A DNA stretch of 64,000 nt from Rubrivivax sp. (GCA_022843905.1 JALHMT010000001.1:186001-250000); one strand, 5' to 3'. Shown: positions 34,621 to 43,897, numbered from the stretch's first letter. Program-made: numbers and translations. The notes: generated by a model not told the origin, from the sequence alone.

Positions 34621-36726
34621 TCAGCGCTGGAACGCCGGCTTCAGCGGCACCGCGAGTGCGGCCCAGCGGCGGCTGACCTGCAGGTGCTGGCAGACGTTGC
34701 CCACGGGCACCGACGGCCCCGAAGCGCCCGAGGCGAAGACATCGTTGCCGTCGGGCAAGATGCTGTCGCTCAGACCATAGAAGTTCGAGGCCAGGCCGGC
34801 GGCCGGGCTCACGCCGCCGGCATCGCCGTTGGCCGCGACGAAGCTGGCCACCAGCGGCGCCGGCTCGTTGGCCAGCGTGACGCAGGCGGTGGTGCCGTCG
34901 CGCGCACTGGCCGCACGCAGAGTGCCGAAGGGGTTGGCCTGGTTCACGCCCCGGTAGTTCACCGCACCGGCCGCCAGGTCCTCCAGCCGGCCCATCTGCA
35001 CCATGATGGGCCAGGTGCCGGTGGGCGGGGCGACGAGGTACCACATCTCGATGCGGTTGTCGGACCACCCATCGATGGCCGAGCCCAGCCGCGTCATCAC
35101 GCGGCCAGCGTAGCTCACGCTGATGGCGCCGTTGTTGTTGTTCGAGGCCACGCCCACCAGCAGCAGCCGGTTGTTGCCTGCAGGCACCGTGTGTTGCCAG
35201 CTCTGCAGCAACGCGCTGCCCGACGTGGCCTGCGAGCTGCCCGCGGTGGTGAGGCCGCCCTCGAAGAGAAACTGCGACCTCTGCCAGGCCTGCTGGCCGG
35301 CCTGGTCCCCGATCAGCAGGCCCACGGTGTTGTCGTCGTTGAAGTGGATGCCGCCGAGCAGCCGCGTGGCTGCCGCGTCGTTGGCCGCCTGCGTGAAGGT
35401 GGCATAGCTGAGCTGGGTCGGCACGGCCGGCACGCCGGGCTCGACGCGGCCGAAGTCGGCCGGGATCACCGTGGTGTAGTTGAAGGCGTCGCTGCCGGTG
35501 AAGTTGCGCAGCACCGCGGCGCTGGCGGCCGAGAACGAGGCATGACCCGAGACCCAGCCCGGGAACGCGGGCGACAGATTGCTGCCCGGGTTGTAGGGTG
35601 TCCAGCGGCTGCCGCCGATCCAGCGGCTGGGCTGGCCCGGGCCACCCCAGGCGAAGATCGACTTCCCGTTCTTGTTGGCACGCACCGCCGTGATGGGCCG
35701 CACGCCGTCGTGCTTGCGCTTGAGATACCAGGCCACGATGCCGGCGTCGAACGAGGCGTTGTGCATCGCGAAGAACATCCTCACGTCGCGGTCGAGCGAC
35801 GTGGCGCTGTTGAAGTCGCGGCGCGCCACGTGCTGCGCGTAGAGGCCCCAGTGGCCCGGCGGCAATTCCGACTCGGGGCCGTCGGCCCAGTACTCGACGA
35901 GCAGCTTCTGCCAGGGTGTGAGCGCGCCGCTGATCTGCACCACCTGATCGACGTCGGCCTGGAAGAGCTGGGCGCTTTGCAGGTAGCGCGGCCCGGCGGC
36001 GACTGCGGGCAGGGTGTCGAACTGCCTGGCGGAGCTCAGCGCGAAGCCGCGCACGTGCTCCCAGTGCGGTGCGATGTACCGCTGCACCGTGCCGGTCGGC
36101 CCCGTCAGAGGCTGCCAGCGCAAGGGGTCTGCGATGGTGAACGGGCAGCCGACAGGATCGGTGGGCAGGCAGAAGGGCATCGGCGCATTGCGCGGCACAT
36201 AGCCCGTGTAGTCGCTGTAGGCCCCGGGCGCCAGGTCGCCGTACTGGTTCGAGCCGTCGTGACGGCGGCTGGCCAGCACGGCGGCGGCGGCGGCATTGCC
36301 CACGCCGGCGCCGTACGTCAGGTTGGTGGTCTGCGTATCGTTGGGGTCGAAGCCCAGGCTGCGCAGCGTGGTCTCCAGGCGCGCCTGGCCGGCCGGGAAG
36401 AGGTTGCGCAGGCAGTGGTACGCGGCATGGCTGACGGCCTTGGTCTTGTTGTGCACGTTGACCTCGCCCAGCGGCCGACGCGGCACCGTGGAAGCCACCG
36501 GCAAGGCCACCGGGTCATAGGCGGCCCAGGCGTCGTACATGCAGGTGTGCGCCACGGCCAGGGCACGCGCGACGATGGGAGGCCCCAACCTGCCCAACCG
36601 CACTTCCTGCAGCGCTGCCGCATTCCAGGTCACGACGACCGACTGGCTCGCCTGTGCGGCCGCCGGCAGGCCGGCAACCAGCAGGGCGGCCATTACCAGT
36701 GCGCTGCTGCGTGTCAGCTTGTCCAT
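34621..36726 (-). CDS. Secreted vanadium-haloperoxidase/PAP2-like protein with extra C-terminal domain
   Basis: A 701-aa exported protein (signal peptide ending AAAQA, residues 1-26). The vanadate/phosphate site of haloperoxidases and PAP2 phosphatases is complete: Lys336/338 and Arg343 in KRKHDGVRP, SGH at 393-395 in PGWVSGHASFSA, and Arg455 with His461 in RLLGGIHFND. It could be a haloperoxidase or an acid phosphatase. From about residue 490 a second, apparently beta-rich domain follows (SWQHTVPAGNNRLLLVGVAS, then NRIEMWYLVAPPTGTWP). That module occurs attached to various secreted bacterial proteins. The ATG follows GGAGGAG. Confidence 0.85.
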   Translation of the reverse strand: MDKLTRSSALVMAALLVAGLPAAAQASQSVVVTWNAAALQEVRLGRLGPPIVARALAVAHTCMYDAWAAYDPVALPVASTVPRRPLGEVNVHNKTKAVSHAAYHCLRNLFPAGQARLETTLRSLGFDPNDTQTTNLTYGAGVGNAAAAAVLASRRHDGSNQYGDLAPGAYSDYTGYVPRNAPMPFCLPTDPVGCPFTIADPLRWQPLTGPTGTVQRYIAPHWEHVRGFALSSARQFDTLPAVAAGPRYLQSAQLFQADVDQVVQISGALTPWQKLLVEYWADGPESELPPGHWGLYAQHVARRDFNSATSLDRDVRMFFAMHNASFDAGIVAWYLKRKHDGVRPITAVRANKNGKSIFAWGGPGQPSRWIGGSRWTPYNPGSNLSPAFPGWVSGHASFSAASAAVLRNFTGSDAFNYTTVIPADFGRVEPGVPAVPTQLSYATFTQAANDAAATRLLGGIHFNDDNTVGLLIGDQAGQQAWQRSQFLFEGGLTTAGSSQATSGSALLQSWQHTVPAGNNRLLLVGVASNNNNGAISVSYAGRVMTRLGSAIDGWSDNRIEMWYLVAPPTGTWPIMVQMGRLEDLAAGAVNYRGVNQANPFGTLRAASARDGTTACVTLANEPAPLVASFVAANGDAGGVSPAAGLASNFYGLSDSILPDGNDVFASGASGPSVPVGNVCQHLQVSRRWAALAVPLKPAFQR

Positions 36727-36873
36727 GGCGAGAACTCCTCCGTCGAAACCACAGGTCGACGAAAGATTCTGTGTGTTGCAGGCCGTTGCAGATGCGCACT
36801 TATGCGCAGATCTGACGCCACACCACCCGTGCCGGGGGGCGCAAACGTCGGAGCGCCCCTTCGTTCAGGGGGG

Positions 36874-36889
36874 CAGGGCCCTTCGGGCC
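36874..36889 (-). terminator. Possible terminator after envZ
   Basis: Read on the minus strand, AGGCCC-GAA-GGGCCC forms a short hairpin just beyond the envZ stop. The stem is only 5-6 bp and no T-run follows. It would separate envZ from the downstream haloperoxidase gene. Confidence 0.35.
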
Positions 36890-36897
36890 TCGCCGGA

Positions 36898-38226
36898 TCA
36901 GGCGGCCTTCTTCAGCCGGACGTGCGCCATCAGCCCGCCATCGGGCGCATTGGCCAGCTCCAGGCTGCCGCCCATGCGCTGCATCGCCTTGTCGACGATG
37001 GCCAGGCCCAGGCCCGCGCCGGTGGCGGCGGTGCGCGCCGCGTCGCCGCGGAAGAAGGGCACGGTGAGCTGGCTCAGCTTCTCGGGTGCCACGCCGGGGC
37101 CGTGGTCACGCACGGTGATGATGACCCAGGGCCCCGTGCGCACGTGCGACACCGAGACCTCGGCCACGCCGGTGTAGGTGCCGCGGCCGTAGCGGCGCGC
37201 GTTCTCGAAGAGGTTGAGGAAGACACGGCCGATCTCGGTCTCGTCGGCCTGCACCTTCAGGTCGATCGCCACGCGCGAGGTGATGCGGATCTGCGTCGGG
37301 TCGCGGAAGCCGGCGATCTCGCGGTCGATCAGCTTGGCGATGTGGACGGGCTCCAGGCGCGTCTCGCCCGGACGCGCGTAGTCCATGAACTTGTCGATGA
37401 TGGCGTCGAGCTGGTCGATGTCCAGCGCCATGTTGCGCTTGGCCTCTTCGTCGCTCACGCTCATCTCGGTTTCCAGCCGCAGCCGCGCCAGCGGCGTGCG
37501 CAGGTCGTGCGAGATGCCGGCCAGCATCACGGCGCGGTCTTCCTCCACGCGCGCCAGCTCACGCGCCATGCGGTTGAAGCCGCGATTGACCTCGCGGATC
37601 TCGCTGGTCAGCGTGTTCTCGTCCAGGCGCGATTCCAGATCGCCCCCGCGGATGCGGCTGGCCGCGAAGCTCAGCTCCTTCAACGGGCGGTTGATGAGCC
37701 GCGCCACGCCCGCCGAGCCGAAGAGGGTGGCGGCCAGCGCGATGCTGGTCCACACGAACCAGGTGCCGCTGGTCAGCGGGCCGCTGGGCGTGGCCTCGGC
37801 CTGCAGCCAGTAGCTGTCGCGTTCAATCGAGAAGCCCACCCAAAGCCCGGCCTGGCCGTTGACGCTGCTGGCGACCAGCGATTCGGGCCCCAGCTTGCTG
37901 CGCAGCTCGCGGCTGACGCGGCGGGTGAAGCGGTCGACTTCGAAGGGTTCCCAGCGGTCACCGGGCTCGCGCGGCGTCACGCGGATGGCCTGCTGCGTGC
38001 CCAGCGACTTCACCAGGGCCACGCGGTTGATGCCGTCGGCCTGCCGCAATGCGGCCCGCGAGAGGTTCACCAAACCCGCCGTCTGCTGTGCGGCCTGCAC
38101 CGCGCGAGGCTCGAATTCCAGAGCGCGCAGGGTCTGCACCCAGGCGAAGACGCCTCCCGCGAGCAGGATCGCCAGCAGGAAGAAGGTTCGCCAAAAGAGG
38201 CTCAGGCCGACGGATTTGCGCGACAA
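36898..38226 (-). CDS. envZ: Osmolarity sensor histidine kinase EnvZ-like
   Basis: A 442-aa inner-membrane kinase. Two membrane segments (about 13-30 and 160-180) enclose a periplasmic sensor. The HAMP region follows, then the H-box LAGISHDLRTPLARLRLETEM. ATP-binding motifs are FLNLFENARRYG, VRDHGPGV and GAGLGLAIVDK. It lies 9 bases after ompR and is its likely partner. Confidence 0.9.
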   Translation of the reverse strand: MSRKSVGLSLFWRTFFLLAILLAGGVFAWVQTLRALEFEPRAVQAAQQTAGLVNLSRAALRQADGINRVALVKSLGTQQAIRVTPREPGDRWEPFEVDRFTRRVSRELRSKLGPESLVASSVNGQAGLWVGFSIERDSYWLQAEATPSGPLTSGTWFVWTSIALAATLFGSAGVARLINRPLKELSFAASRIRGGDLESRLDENTLTSEIREVNRGFNRMARELARVEEDRAVMLAGISHDLRTPLARLRLETEMSVSDEEAKRNMALDIDQLDAIIDKFMDYARPGETRLEPVHIAKLIDREIAGFRDPTQIRITSRVAIDLKVQADETEIGRVFLNLFENARRYGRGTYTGVAEVSVSHVRTGPWVIITVRDHGPGVAPEKLSQLTVPFFRGDAARTAATGAGLGLAIVDKAMQRMGGSLELANAPDGGLMAHVRLKKAA

Positions 38227-38235
38227 GGAAAGTGA

Positions 38236-38970
38236 TCAGTTCGTCCCATCGGGTACGAAGACATAGCCCACGCCCCACACGGTCTGAATGTAGCGCGGCT
38301 GGCTCGGGTCGGGTTCGAGCATCTTGCGCAGTCGCGAGATCTGGACGTCGAGACTGCGGTCGAACGGTTCGAATTCACGACCGCGGGCGAGCTGCGCGAG
38401 CTTGTCGCGCGACAGCGGCTGGCGCGGATGGCGCACCAGGGCCTTCAACATCGAGAATTCGCCGGTGGTCAGCGCGATCTGCTCGCCGTTCTTGGCCAGG
38501 CGGCGCAGCGAGAGGTCGAACTCGAAGGGGCCGAAGCTGACCACCTGCTGTTCCTTCGAAGGCGCGCCGGGCGCTTCGGGCGGCGGGCGGCGGCGCAGCA
38601 CGGCATGGATGCGTGCCAGCAGTTCGCGCGGGTTGAAGGGCTTGGGCAGGTAGTCGTCGGCACCCACCTCCAGGCCGACGATGCGGTCGACGTCCTCGAC
38701 CTTGGCGGTCAGCATGATGATGGGTGTCGCGTCGTTGGCGGCCCGCAGGCGGCGGCAGATCGACAGGCCGTCTTCGCCCGGCAGCATGAGGTCGAGCACG
38801 ATGAGATCGACGGTGTCGCGCGTGAGCACGCGATTCAGGGCTTTGGCGTCCTCTGCCAGCAGCACCTCGAAGCCTTCCTGGGCCAGGTAGCGGCGCAGCA
38901 GGTCGCGGATGCGGGCGTCGTCGTCGACCACCACGATGCGGTCGGGACGGGCGTTGGCGGGCTGGTTCAT
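38236..38970 (-). CDS. ompR: OmpR-like response regulator
   Basis: A 244-aa regulator. The receiver has VVVDDDARIRDLLRRYL, Asp in LIVLDLMLPGEDG and Lys in DDYLPKPFNPREL. The winged-helix part shows LTTGEFSMLKALVRHPRQPLSRDKLAQLARGR and ends VWGVGYVFVPDG. The start at 38970 (MNQPANARPDR) follows GGAG; the open frame further upstream overlaps the promoter region. TGTAACAG-type sites upstream suggest autoregulation. Confidence 0.93.
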   Translation of the reverse strand: MNQPANARPDRIVVVDDDARIRDLLRRYLAQEGFEVLLAEDAKALNRVLTRDTVDLIVLDLMLPGEDGLSICRRLRAANDATPIIMLTAKVEDVDRIVGLEVGADDYLPKPFNPRELLARIHAVLRRRPPPEAPGAPSKEQQVVSFGPFEFDLSLRRLAKNGEQIALTTGEFSMLKALVRHPRQPLSRDKLAQLARGREFEPFDRSLDVQISRLRKMLEPDPSQPRYIQTVWGVGYVFVPDGTN

Positions 38971-38985
38971 GGGCGGCTCCAGAGA

Positions 38986-39049
38986 TGTAACAGCCGCATT
39001 GTGGGGGTCGGAAACCATGGATTTCGGCACGAAAGGACCATCTGTTACA
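38986..39049. promoter_or_regulatory. Candidate OmpR boxes between ompR and the SIMPL gene
   Basis: TGTAACAG at 38986-38993 and its inverse CTGTTACA at 39042-39049 face each other across about 48 bases. GTTACA/GTAACA is the core of known enterobacterial OmpR sites. They lie 16-80 bases upstream of ompR in the divergent region. Confidence 0.45.
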
Positions 39050-39169
39050 GATCTTGCGGGGTTCACCCTGAATGAGCCGGGTCAACCGTGAAGTAGGCCC
39101 GCGCGTGGAGAACCTGCGGCATGGGCAACACTCCCGCCCTGTCGCGTCGCACTCCCGAGGATCCCAATC

Positions 39170-39886
39170 ATGACCATCCGACCGCCCATCCACCTGCTGC
39201 TGCCCCTGGCGCTGGCCCTGTCCTCCGGCGCCTCGGCCCAGAGCGCCTATCCGCCACCGACCAACGTGCTGAGCCTGTCGGCCAGCGCCACCACCGAGGT
39301 GCCGCGCGACATGCTGGGCGTGACGATGTGGACCACGCGCGAGGGCGGCGATGCCACCGCCGTGCAGGCTCAGCTGAAGCAAGCGCTGGACGCCGCGCTC
39401 ACGGAAGCGCGCAAGGCAGCGCGACCGGGCCAGGTCGACGTGCGCACGGGCGGCTTCAGCCTGATGCCACGCTACACCAAGGGGGTCATCAATGGATGGC
39501 AGGGCACGGCCGAACTGATCCTCGAAGGCCGCGACATTCCCGCCATCTCGCAGCTTGCCGGCCGGCTGCCGACGATGACGGTGGCGCGCGTGGGCTTTTC
39601 GCTGTCGCGCGAGATGCGCGAGAAGGTCGAGGCCGAGGTGGCGGGCCAGGCCATCGAACGCTACCGCGCCCAGGCCGACGCCTACGCGAAGCAGTTCGGC
39701 TTCGGCGGCTGGACGCTGCGCGAGGTGCAGGTCAACACGCACGGCGACCCGGGCGGCCCGGTGCCAATGATGGCCCGCGCACAGATGTCGCCGGCGATGT
39801 CGGCCGATGCACCCTTGCCGGTGGAAGCCGGCAAGGCCAACGTCACCGTGACCGTCAACGGCAGCGTGCAGCTGTCGATCAAGTAG
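39170..39886 (+). CDS. SIMPL-domain (DUF541) periplasmic protein
   Basis: A 238-aa exported protein with a signal peptide (residues 1-23, ending GASAQ). The body matches the SIMPL/DUF541 pattern: VLSLSASATTEVPRDMLGVTMW at the start, VDVRTGGFSLMPRYTKGVINGWQGTAELILEGRD, and the closing KANVTVTVNGSVQLSIK. The family's molecular role is unclear, with oxidative-stress and envelope links reported. It is divergent from ompR. Confidence 0.88.
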   Translation: MTIRPPIHLLLPLALALSSGASAQSAYPPPTNVLSLSASATTEVPRDMLGVTMWTTREGGDATAVQAQLKQALDAALTEARKAARPGQVDVRTGGFSLMPRYTKGVINGWQGTAELILEGRDIPAISQLAGRLPTMTVARVGFSLSREMREKVEAEVAGQAIERYRAQADAYAKQFGFGGWTLREVQVNTHGDPGGPVPMMARAQMSPAMSADAPLPVEAGKANVTVTVNGSVQLSIK

Positions 39887-39897
39887 CCTGACGGCCC

Positions 39898-39921
39898 GGC
39901 CGGCGCAGGGCCGCGCCGGCC
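39898..39921. terminator. Strong hairpin between convergent SIMPL and hydroxybutyrate dehydrogenase genes
   Basis: Arms GGCCGGCGC and GCGCCGGCC form a perfect 9-bp stem with a 6-base loop. The plus-strand side is followed by TTCTGG. It fills the gap between the two stop codons and should serve both directions. Confidence 0.6.
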
Positions 39922-39931
39922 TTCTGGCCCA

Positions 39932-40702
39932 TCACTGCGCGACCCAGCCGCCGTCGACGTTCCAGGCCACGCCGCGCACGTTGTCGCCAGCCGGGCTGCA
40001 CATGAAGATGGCCAGTTCGGCCAGCTGCTCCGGCGTCACGAAAGTCATCGACGGCTGCTTCTCGCCCAGCAGGCGGCGCGTGGCCTCGGCGTTGTCGACC
40101 CCGTCCTTCGCCGCCCGGGCGTCGACCTGCTTCTGCACCAGCGGCGTGAGCACCCAGCCCGGGCAGATGGCGTTGACCGTCACGCCGGTGGTGGCGCATT
40201 CCAGTGCGGCCGACTTGGTCAGCCCCACGATGCCGTGCTTGGCCGCCACGTAGGCGCTCTTGGCGGCGCTGGCCACCAGGCCGTGCGCCGACGCCACGTT
40301 GATGACCCGGCCCCAGTTGCGCTGCTTCATGCCCGGCAGCGCCATGCGCATGGTGTGGAAGGCCGAACTGAGGTTGATGGCGATGATGGCGTCCCAGCGT
40401 TCCGGCGGAAAGTCCTCGACGTTGGCCACGTGCTGGATGCCGGCGTTGTTGACCAGGATGTCCAGCCCGCCCAGCTCCTTCTGGCAGGCGCGCACCATGT
40501 CCTCGATCTCAGCCGGCTTGCTCATGTCGGCGCCGTGGTAGGTGACGCCCGAATCGAAGGCGCGCACCTGCGACTTGGCGCCCTCGATGTCGCCGAAGCC
40601 ATTGAGCATCACGCGGGCCCCGTTGCGCGCCAGGGCCAGGGCCATGCCCAGGCCGATGCCACTGGTGGAACCCGTGACGAGGGCGGTCTTCCCCTTGAGC
40701 AT
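39932..40702 (-). CDS. 3-hydroxybutyrate dehydrogenase
   Basis: A 256-aa short-chain dehydrogenase that oxidises 3-hydroxybutyrate to acetoacetate with NAD, a step in PHB use. The cofactor loop is TGSTSGIGLGMALALAR, followed by NNAGIQHVANVEDFPPERWD. The catalytic triad is in NVASAHGLVASAAKSAYVAAKHG, and CPGWVLTPLVQKQ is characteristic of this enzyme. The start at 40702 (MLKGKTALVTG) fits the family; the open frame runs nine codons further. Confidence 0.93.
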   Translation of the reverse strand: MLKGKTALVTGSTSGIGLGMALALARNGARVMLNGFGDIEGAKSQVRAFDSGVTYHGADMSKPAEIEDMVRACQKELGGLDILVNNAGIQHVANVEDFPPERWDAIIAINLSSAFHTMRMALPGMKQRNWGRVINVASAHGLVASAAKSAYVAAKHGIVGLTKSAALECATTGVTVNAICPGWVLTPLVQKQVDARAAKDGVDNAEATRRLLGEKQPSMTFVTPEQLAELAIFMCSPAGDNVRGVAWNVDGGWVAQ

Positions 40703-40761
40703 GTGATGCACTCCTGCGGTTGTTAGCATGCCGCCATTATCGAGCGACGCCTTTCATCACC

Positions 40762-41640
40762 ATGACCGAACCCCGCCTGGCCCATGTGCAGTGTCTCGAT
40801 TCACGCGGCCTGCACCGCATGGCCTACTGGGAATGGGGCGACCCTGCCGGCAGCCATGTGGTGGTGTGCGTGCACGGCCTGTCGCGACAGGGCCGCGACT
40901 TCGACACCCTGGCGCGCGACCTGGTCTCGCGTTCCCCCCAGCTGCGCGTGGTCTGCCCCGACGTGGTGGGCCGCGGCCGCAGCGACTGGCTGGCCGACCC
41001 CATGGGCTACGCCATCCCGCACTACGTGGCCGACATGGTCACGCTGCTGGCGCGCCTCAATGCCGGCACGCTGGACTGGGTGGGCACCTCGATGGGCGGC
41101 CTCATCGGCCTGGGCCTGGCCAGCCTGAAGCAATCGCCGGTGCGCCGGCTGGTGCTCAACGACGTCGGCCCGGTCATCGAGGCGCAGGCGCTGCAGCGCA
41201 TCGGCACCTACCTGGGCATGCCGGTGAAATGGGCCACCGAGGACGCGGCCGCCGACGCGCTGCAGGCCATCTCCACCGGCTTCGGGCCGCACACGCGCGA
41301 GCAGTGGCTCGAGCTGACCCGCCCGCAGCTGGTGGCGGCCGAAGGCGGCGGCTTCAAGCCGCACTACGACCCGGCGATCGCCGTGCCCTTTCGCGCCATC
41401 ACGCCCGAGATCGCGGCGGCCGGCCAGGCGGGGCTGTGGTACGCCTACGACCAGCTGCGTTGCCCCACGCTGCTGCTGCGCGGTGCCGACTCCGACCTGT
41501 TGTCGCCCGACACGGCGCGTGCCATGACCGAACGCGGCCCGCGCGCGCGCCTGGTGGAATTTGCCGGGGTGGGCCACGCTCCCACCCTGGTGGCGGCCGA
41601 CCAGCGCGAGGCCGTGGCCGGATTCCTGCTGTCGCCGTGA
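40762..41640 (+). CDS. Alpha/beta-fold hydrolase
   Basis: A 292-aa hydrolase. The oxyanion-side loop is VVVCVHGLSRQGRDFD and the nucleophile elbow is WVGTSMGGLIGL. The acid Asp is probably in LLLRGADSDLLSP and the His in FAGVGHAPTL. No signal peptide. It is divergent from 3-hydroxybutyrate dehydrogenase and ends 10 bases before relA, so it may be co-transcribed with it. An esterase acting on a hydroxyalkanoate oligomer is possible but unproved. Confidence 0.88.
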   Translation: MTEPRLAHVQCLDSRGLHRMAYWEWGDPAGSHVVVCVHGLSRQGRDFDTLARDLVSRSPQLRVVCPDVVGRGRSDWLADPMGYAIPHYVADMVTLLARLNAGTLDWVGTSMGGLIGLGLASLKQSPVRRLVLNDVGPVIEAQALQRIGTYLGMPVKWATEDAAADALQAISTGFGPHTREQWLELTRPQLVAAEGGGFKPHYDPAIAVPFRAITPEIAAAGQAGLWYAYDQLRCPTLLLRGADSDLLSPDTARAMTERGPRARLVEFAGVGHAPTLVAADQREAVAGFLLSP

Positions 41641-41650
41641 CGTCGTTGCC

Positions 41651-43897
41651 GTGAAGCTGTCCGCTCCTGCCTCGGGCGCGACCGACGCGCCGGCCGCGGC
41701 CATCGTGCAGCTCGCGGGCGAAGGGTCGGCGCCCGGCAGCCACGAGGCCGAGGCCTCGGCCGTCGAGCGCGCACGTGCCTTCGCCGAGCCGCTGCTGGCC
41801 GGACAGGTGCTGGACACCGGCGAGGACGCGATGGGCCATGCCGCCGGCGTGGCGGCCATCCTGCAGGGCATCGGCGCGGCGCCGTCGATGTGTGCCGCGG
41901 CCTACCTCGTCTATGCCGGCGACTACCTGCAGCGTCCCGAAGAAGTGGTGGCCAAGGCCTTCGGCCCGTCTTATGGCAGCCTGGTCTCGCTGACGCGCAA
42001 GCTGGTGCAGATCCAGCGCGCGGCGCGCGATGCCAAGGTGGGTGCCGACCAGCGCGCCGAGCAGACCGAGCGCGTGCGCAAGATGCTGCTGGCCTTCTCG
42101 CGCGACCTGCGAGTCGTGCTGCTTCGCCTGGCCTCGCGACTGCAGACGCTGCGCTGGTTCGCGGCCAGCAAGCAGCCCTGTCCGCCCGAGCTGGCGCGCG
42201 AATCGCAGCAGGTCTTCGCACCGCTGGCCAACCGGCTGGGCATCTGGCAGATCAAGTGGGAGATGGAGGACCTGGCCTTCCGCTTCCTGCAGCCCGACGA
42301 GTACAAGCGCATCGCCGCCCTGCTGCAAAGCACGCGCGCGGCGCGCGAACAAGGCATGGCTGCCGCGCGCGAACAGCTCGAGCAGCGGCTGCGCGAGGCC
42401 GGCATCCGCGCCGACGTGCAGGGCCGGCCCAAGCACCTGGCCAGCATCTGGAAGAAGATGCAGGGCAAGCAGCTGGACTTCGAGCGCATCTTCGACATCC
42501 GCGCCATGCGCGTCATCGTCGACGACACCGCCGCCTGTTATGCCGCGCTGGCGCGTGTGCACGAGTGCTACGTGCCGGTGCCCGGCGAGTTCGACGACTA
42601 CATCGCCAAGCCCAAGCCCAACGGCTACCAGTCGCTGCACACCGTGGTGCAGGGCGCCGACGGCCAGCCCATCGAGGTGCAGGTGCGCACGCGCGCCATG
42701 CACGAGCACGCCGAACACGGCGTGGCCGCGCACTGGATGTACAAGGAAGCCGGTGCGCGCGGCTACGCCGGCGTCAGCGCCGCGGGCGACTTCGAGGAGC
42801 GCGTGGCCGAGGCGCGCAAGGCCGTGCTGCGACAGCTGCTGGCCTGGGAGCGCGACTTCGTCGAGCAGGGTGCCCCGCAGGAGGGCCCGGGCGTCTTCGA
42901 CGACCGCATCTACGTCTTCACGCCCGAGGCCACCATCATCGACCTGCCGGCCGGCGGCACGCCGATCGACTTCGCCTACAGCCTGCACACCGACCTCGGC
43001 CACCGCTGCCGCGGCGCACGCGTGGACGGCGCCCTGGTGCCGCTGAACACGCCGCTGGCCAACGGGCAGACGGTGGAGATCACGGCGGCCAAGGAAGGGG
43101 GGCCGTCGATGGACTGGCTCAACGCCGAGCTCGGCTACCTGAAGAGCCCGCGCTCGCGCGCCAAGGCGCGCGCCTGGTTCAACGCGCAGGCGCAGGCGGC
43201 GACCATCGCACGCGGCCGCGAGCTGGTGGAAAAGCTGCTGCAGCGCGAAGGCCGCACGGCGCTGAAGCTCGACGCGCTGGCCGAGCAGCTGGGCTTCAAG
43301 CAGGCCGACGCGCTGTTCGAGGTGGTGGGCAAGGACGAACTGTCGCTGCGCACCATCGAGAACCTGCTGCGTCCGGCCGAGCCTGCGCCGGCCGACGAGC
43401 CCATCATGCTGCGCCGGCCCAAGAGCGACGGCCGCGGCGGCGTGCTGGTGGTGGGCGTGGAGTCGCTGATGACCACGCTGTCGCGCTGCTGCCGGCCGGC
43501 GCCGCCCGACGCCATCGGGGGCTTCGTCACGCGGGGCAAGGGCGTGGCCATCCACCGCCGCGACTGCCGCGATTTCCGCCACATGTCGGCCACGCACCCC
43601 GAGCGCGTCATCGAGGTCGAATGGGGCCGCAACGATGTCGCGGGCCGCGAGGCCATGTACCCGCTGGACGTGCACATCGAAGCGGCCGACCGCCCGGCGC
43701 TGCTGCGCGACGTCTCCGAAGTCTTCGCCAAGGAGAAGATGAACGTCATCGGCGTCAACACGCAGAGCACGCGCGACGCCACCGGCGCCAGCGCGCGCAT
43801 GACCTTCACGGTGGAGGTCAACGACGCCGCGCGGCTGGGCCAGGTGCTGGGCCAGATCGCCCGCATTCCGGGCGTTCGTCACGCCCGGCGGCGCTGA
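41651..43897 (+). CDS. relA: RelA-type (p)ppGpp synthetase with degenerate hydrolase domain
   Basis: A 748-aa long RSH protein. The N-terminal HD domain has lost its metal residues: where SpoT has HDxxED this protein reads VYAGDYLQRPEE. The synthetase domain is intact, with RIFDIRAMRVIVDD and the acidic EFDD (313-316) in GEFDDYIAKPKPNGYQSLHT that marks RelA-type monofunctional synthetases. TGS (IYVFTPEATIIDLPAGGTPIDFAY), zinc-finger/CC (LSRCCRPAPPDAIGGF) and ACT domains follow. The start is taken as GTG at 41651, since no ATG fits; translation may be coupled to the hydrolase ending at 41640. Confidence 0.93.
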   Translation: MKLSAPASGATDAPAAAIVQLAGEGSAPGSHEAEASAVERARAFAEPLLAGQVLDTGEDAMGHAAGVAAILQGIGAAPSMCAAAYLVYAGDYLQRPEEVVAKAFGPSYGSLVSLTRKLVQIQRAARDAKVGADQRAEQTERVRKMLLAFSRDLRVVLLRLASRLQTLRWFAASKQPCPPELARESQQVFAPLANRLGIWQIKWEMEDLAFRFLQPDEYKRIAALLQSTRAAREQGMAAAREQLEQRLREAGIRADVQGRPKHLASIWKKMQGKQLDFERIFDIRAMRVIVDDTAACYAALARVHECYVPVPGEFDDYIAKPKPNGYQSLHTVVQGADGQPIEVQVRTRAMHEHAEHGVAAHWMYKEAGARGYAGVSAAGDFEERVAEARKAVLRQLLAWERDFVEQGAPQEGPGVFDDRIYVFTPEATIIDLPAGGTPIDFAYSLHTDLGHRCRGARVDGALVPLNTPLANGQTVEITAAKEGGPSMDWLNAELGYLKSPRSRAKARAWFNAQAQAATIARGRELVEKLLQREGRTALKLDALAEQLGFKQADALFEVVGKDELSLRTIENLLRPAEPAPADEPIMLRRPKSDGRGGVLVVGVESLMTTLSRCCRPAPPDAIGGFVTRGKGVAIHRRDCRDFRHMSATHPERVIEVEWGRNDVAGREAMYPLDVHIEAADRPALLRDVSEVFAKEKMNVIGVNTQSTRDATGASARMTFTVEVNDAARLGQVLGQIARIPGVRHARRR

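Noticed and set aside
36865..36900. Possible sixth copy of the dispersed stem-loop repeat
   Set aside because: Only a short GC-rich hairpin is shared; the module order of the other copies is absent.
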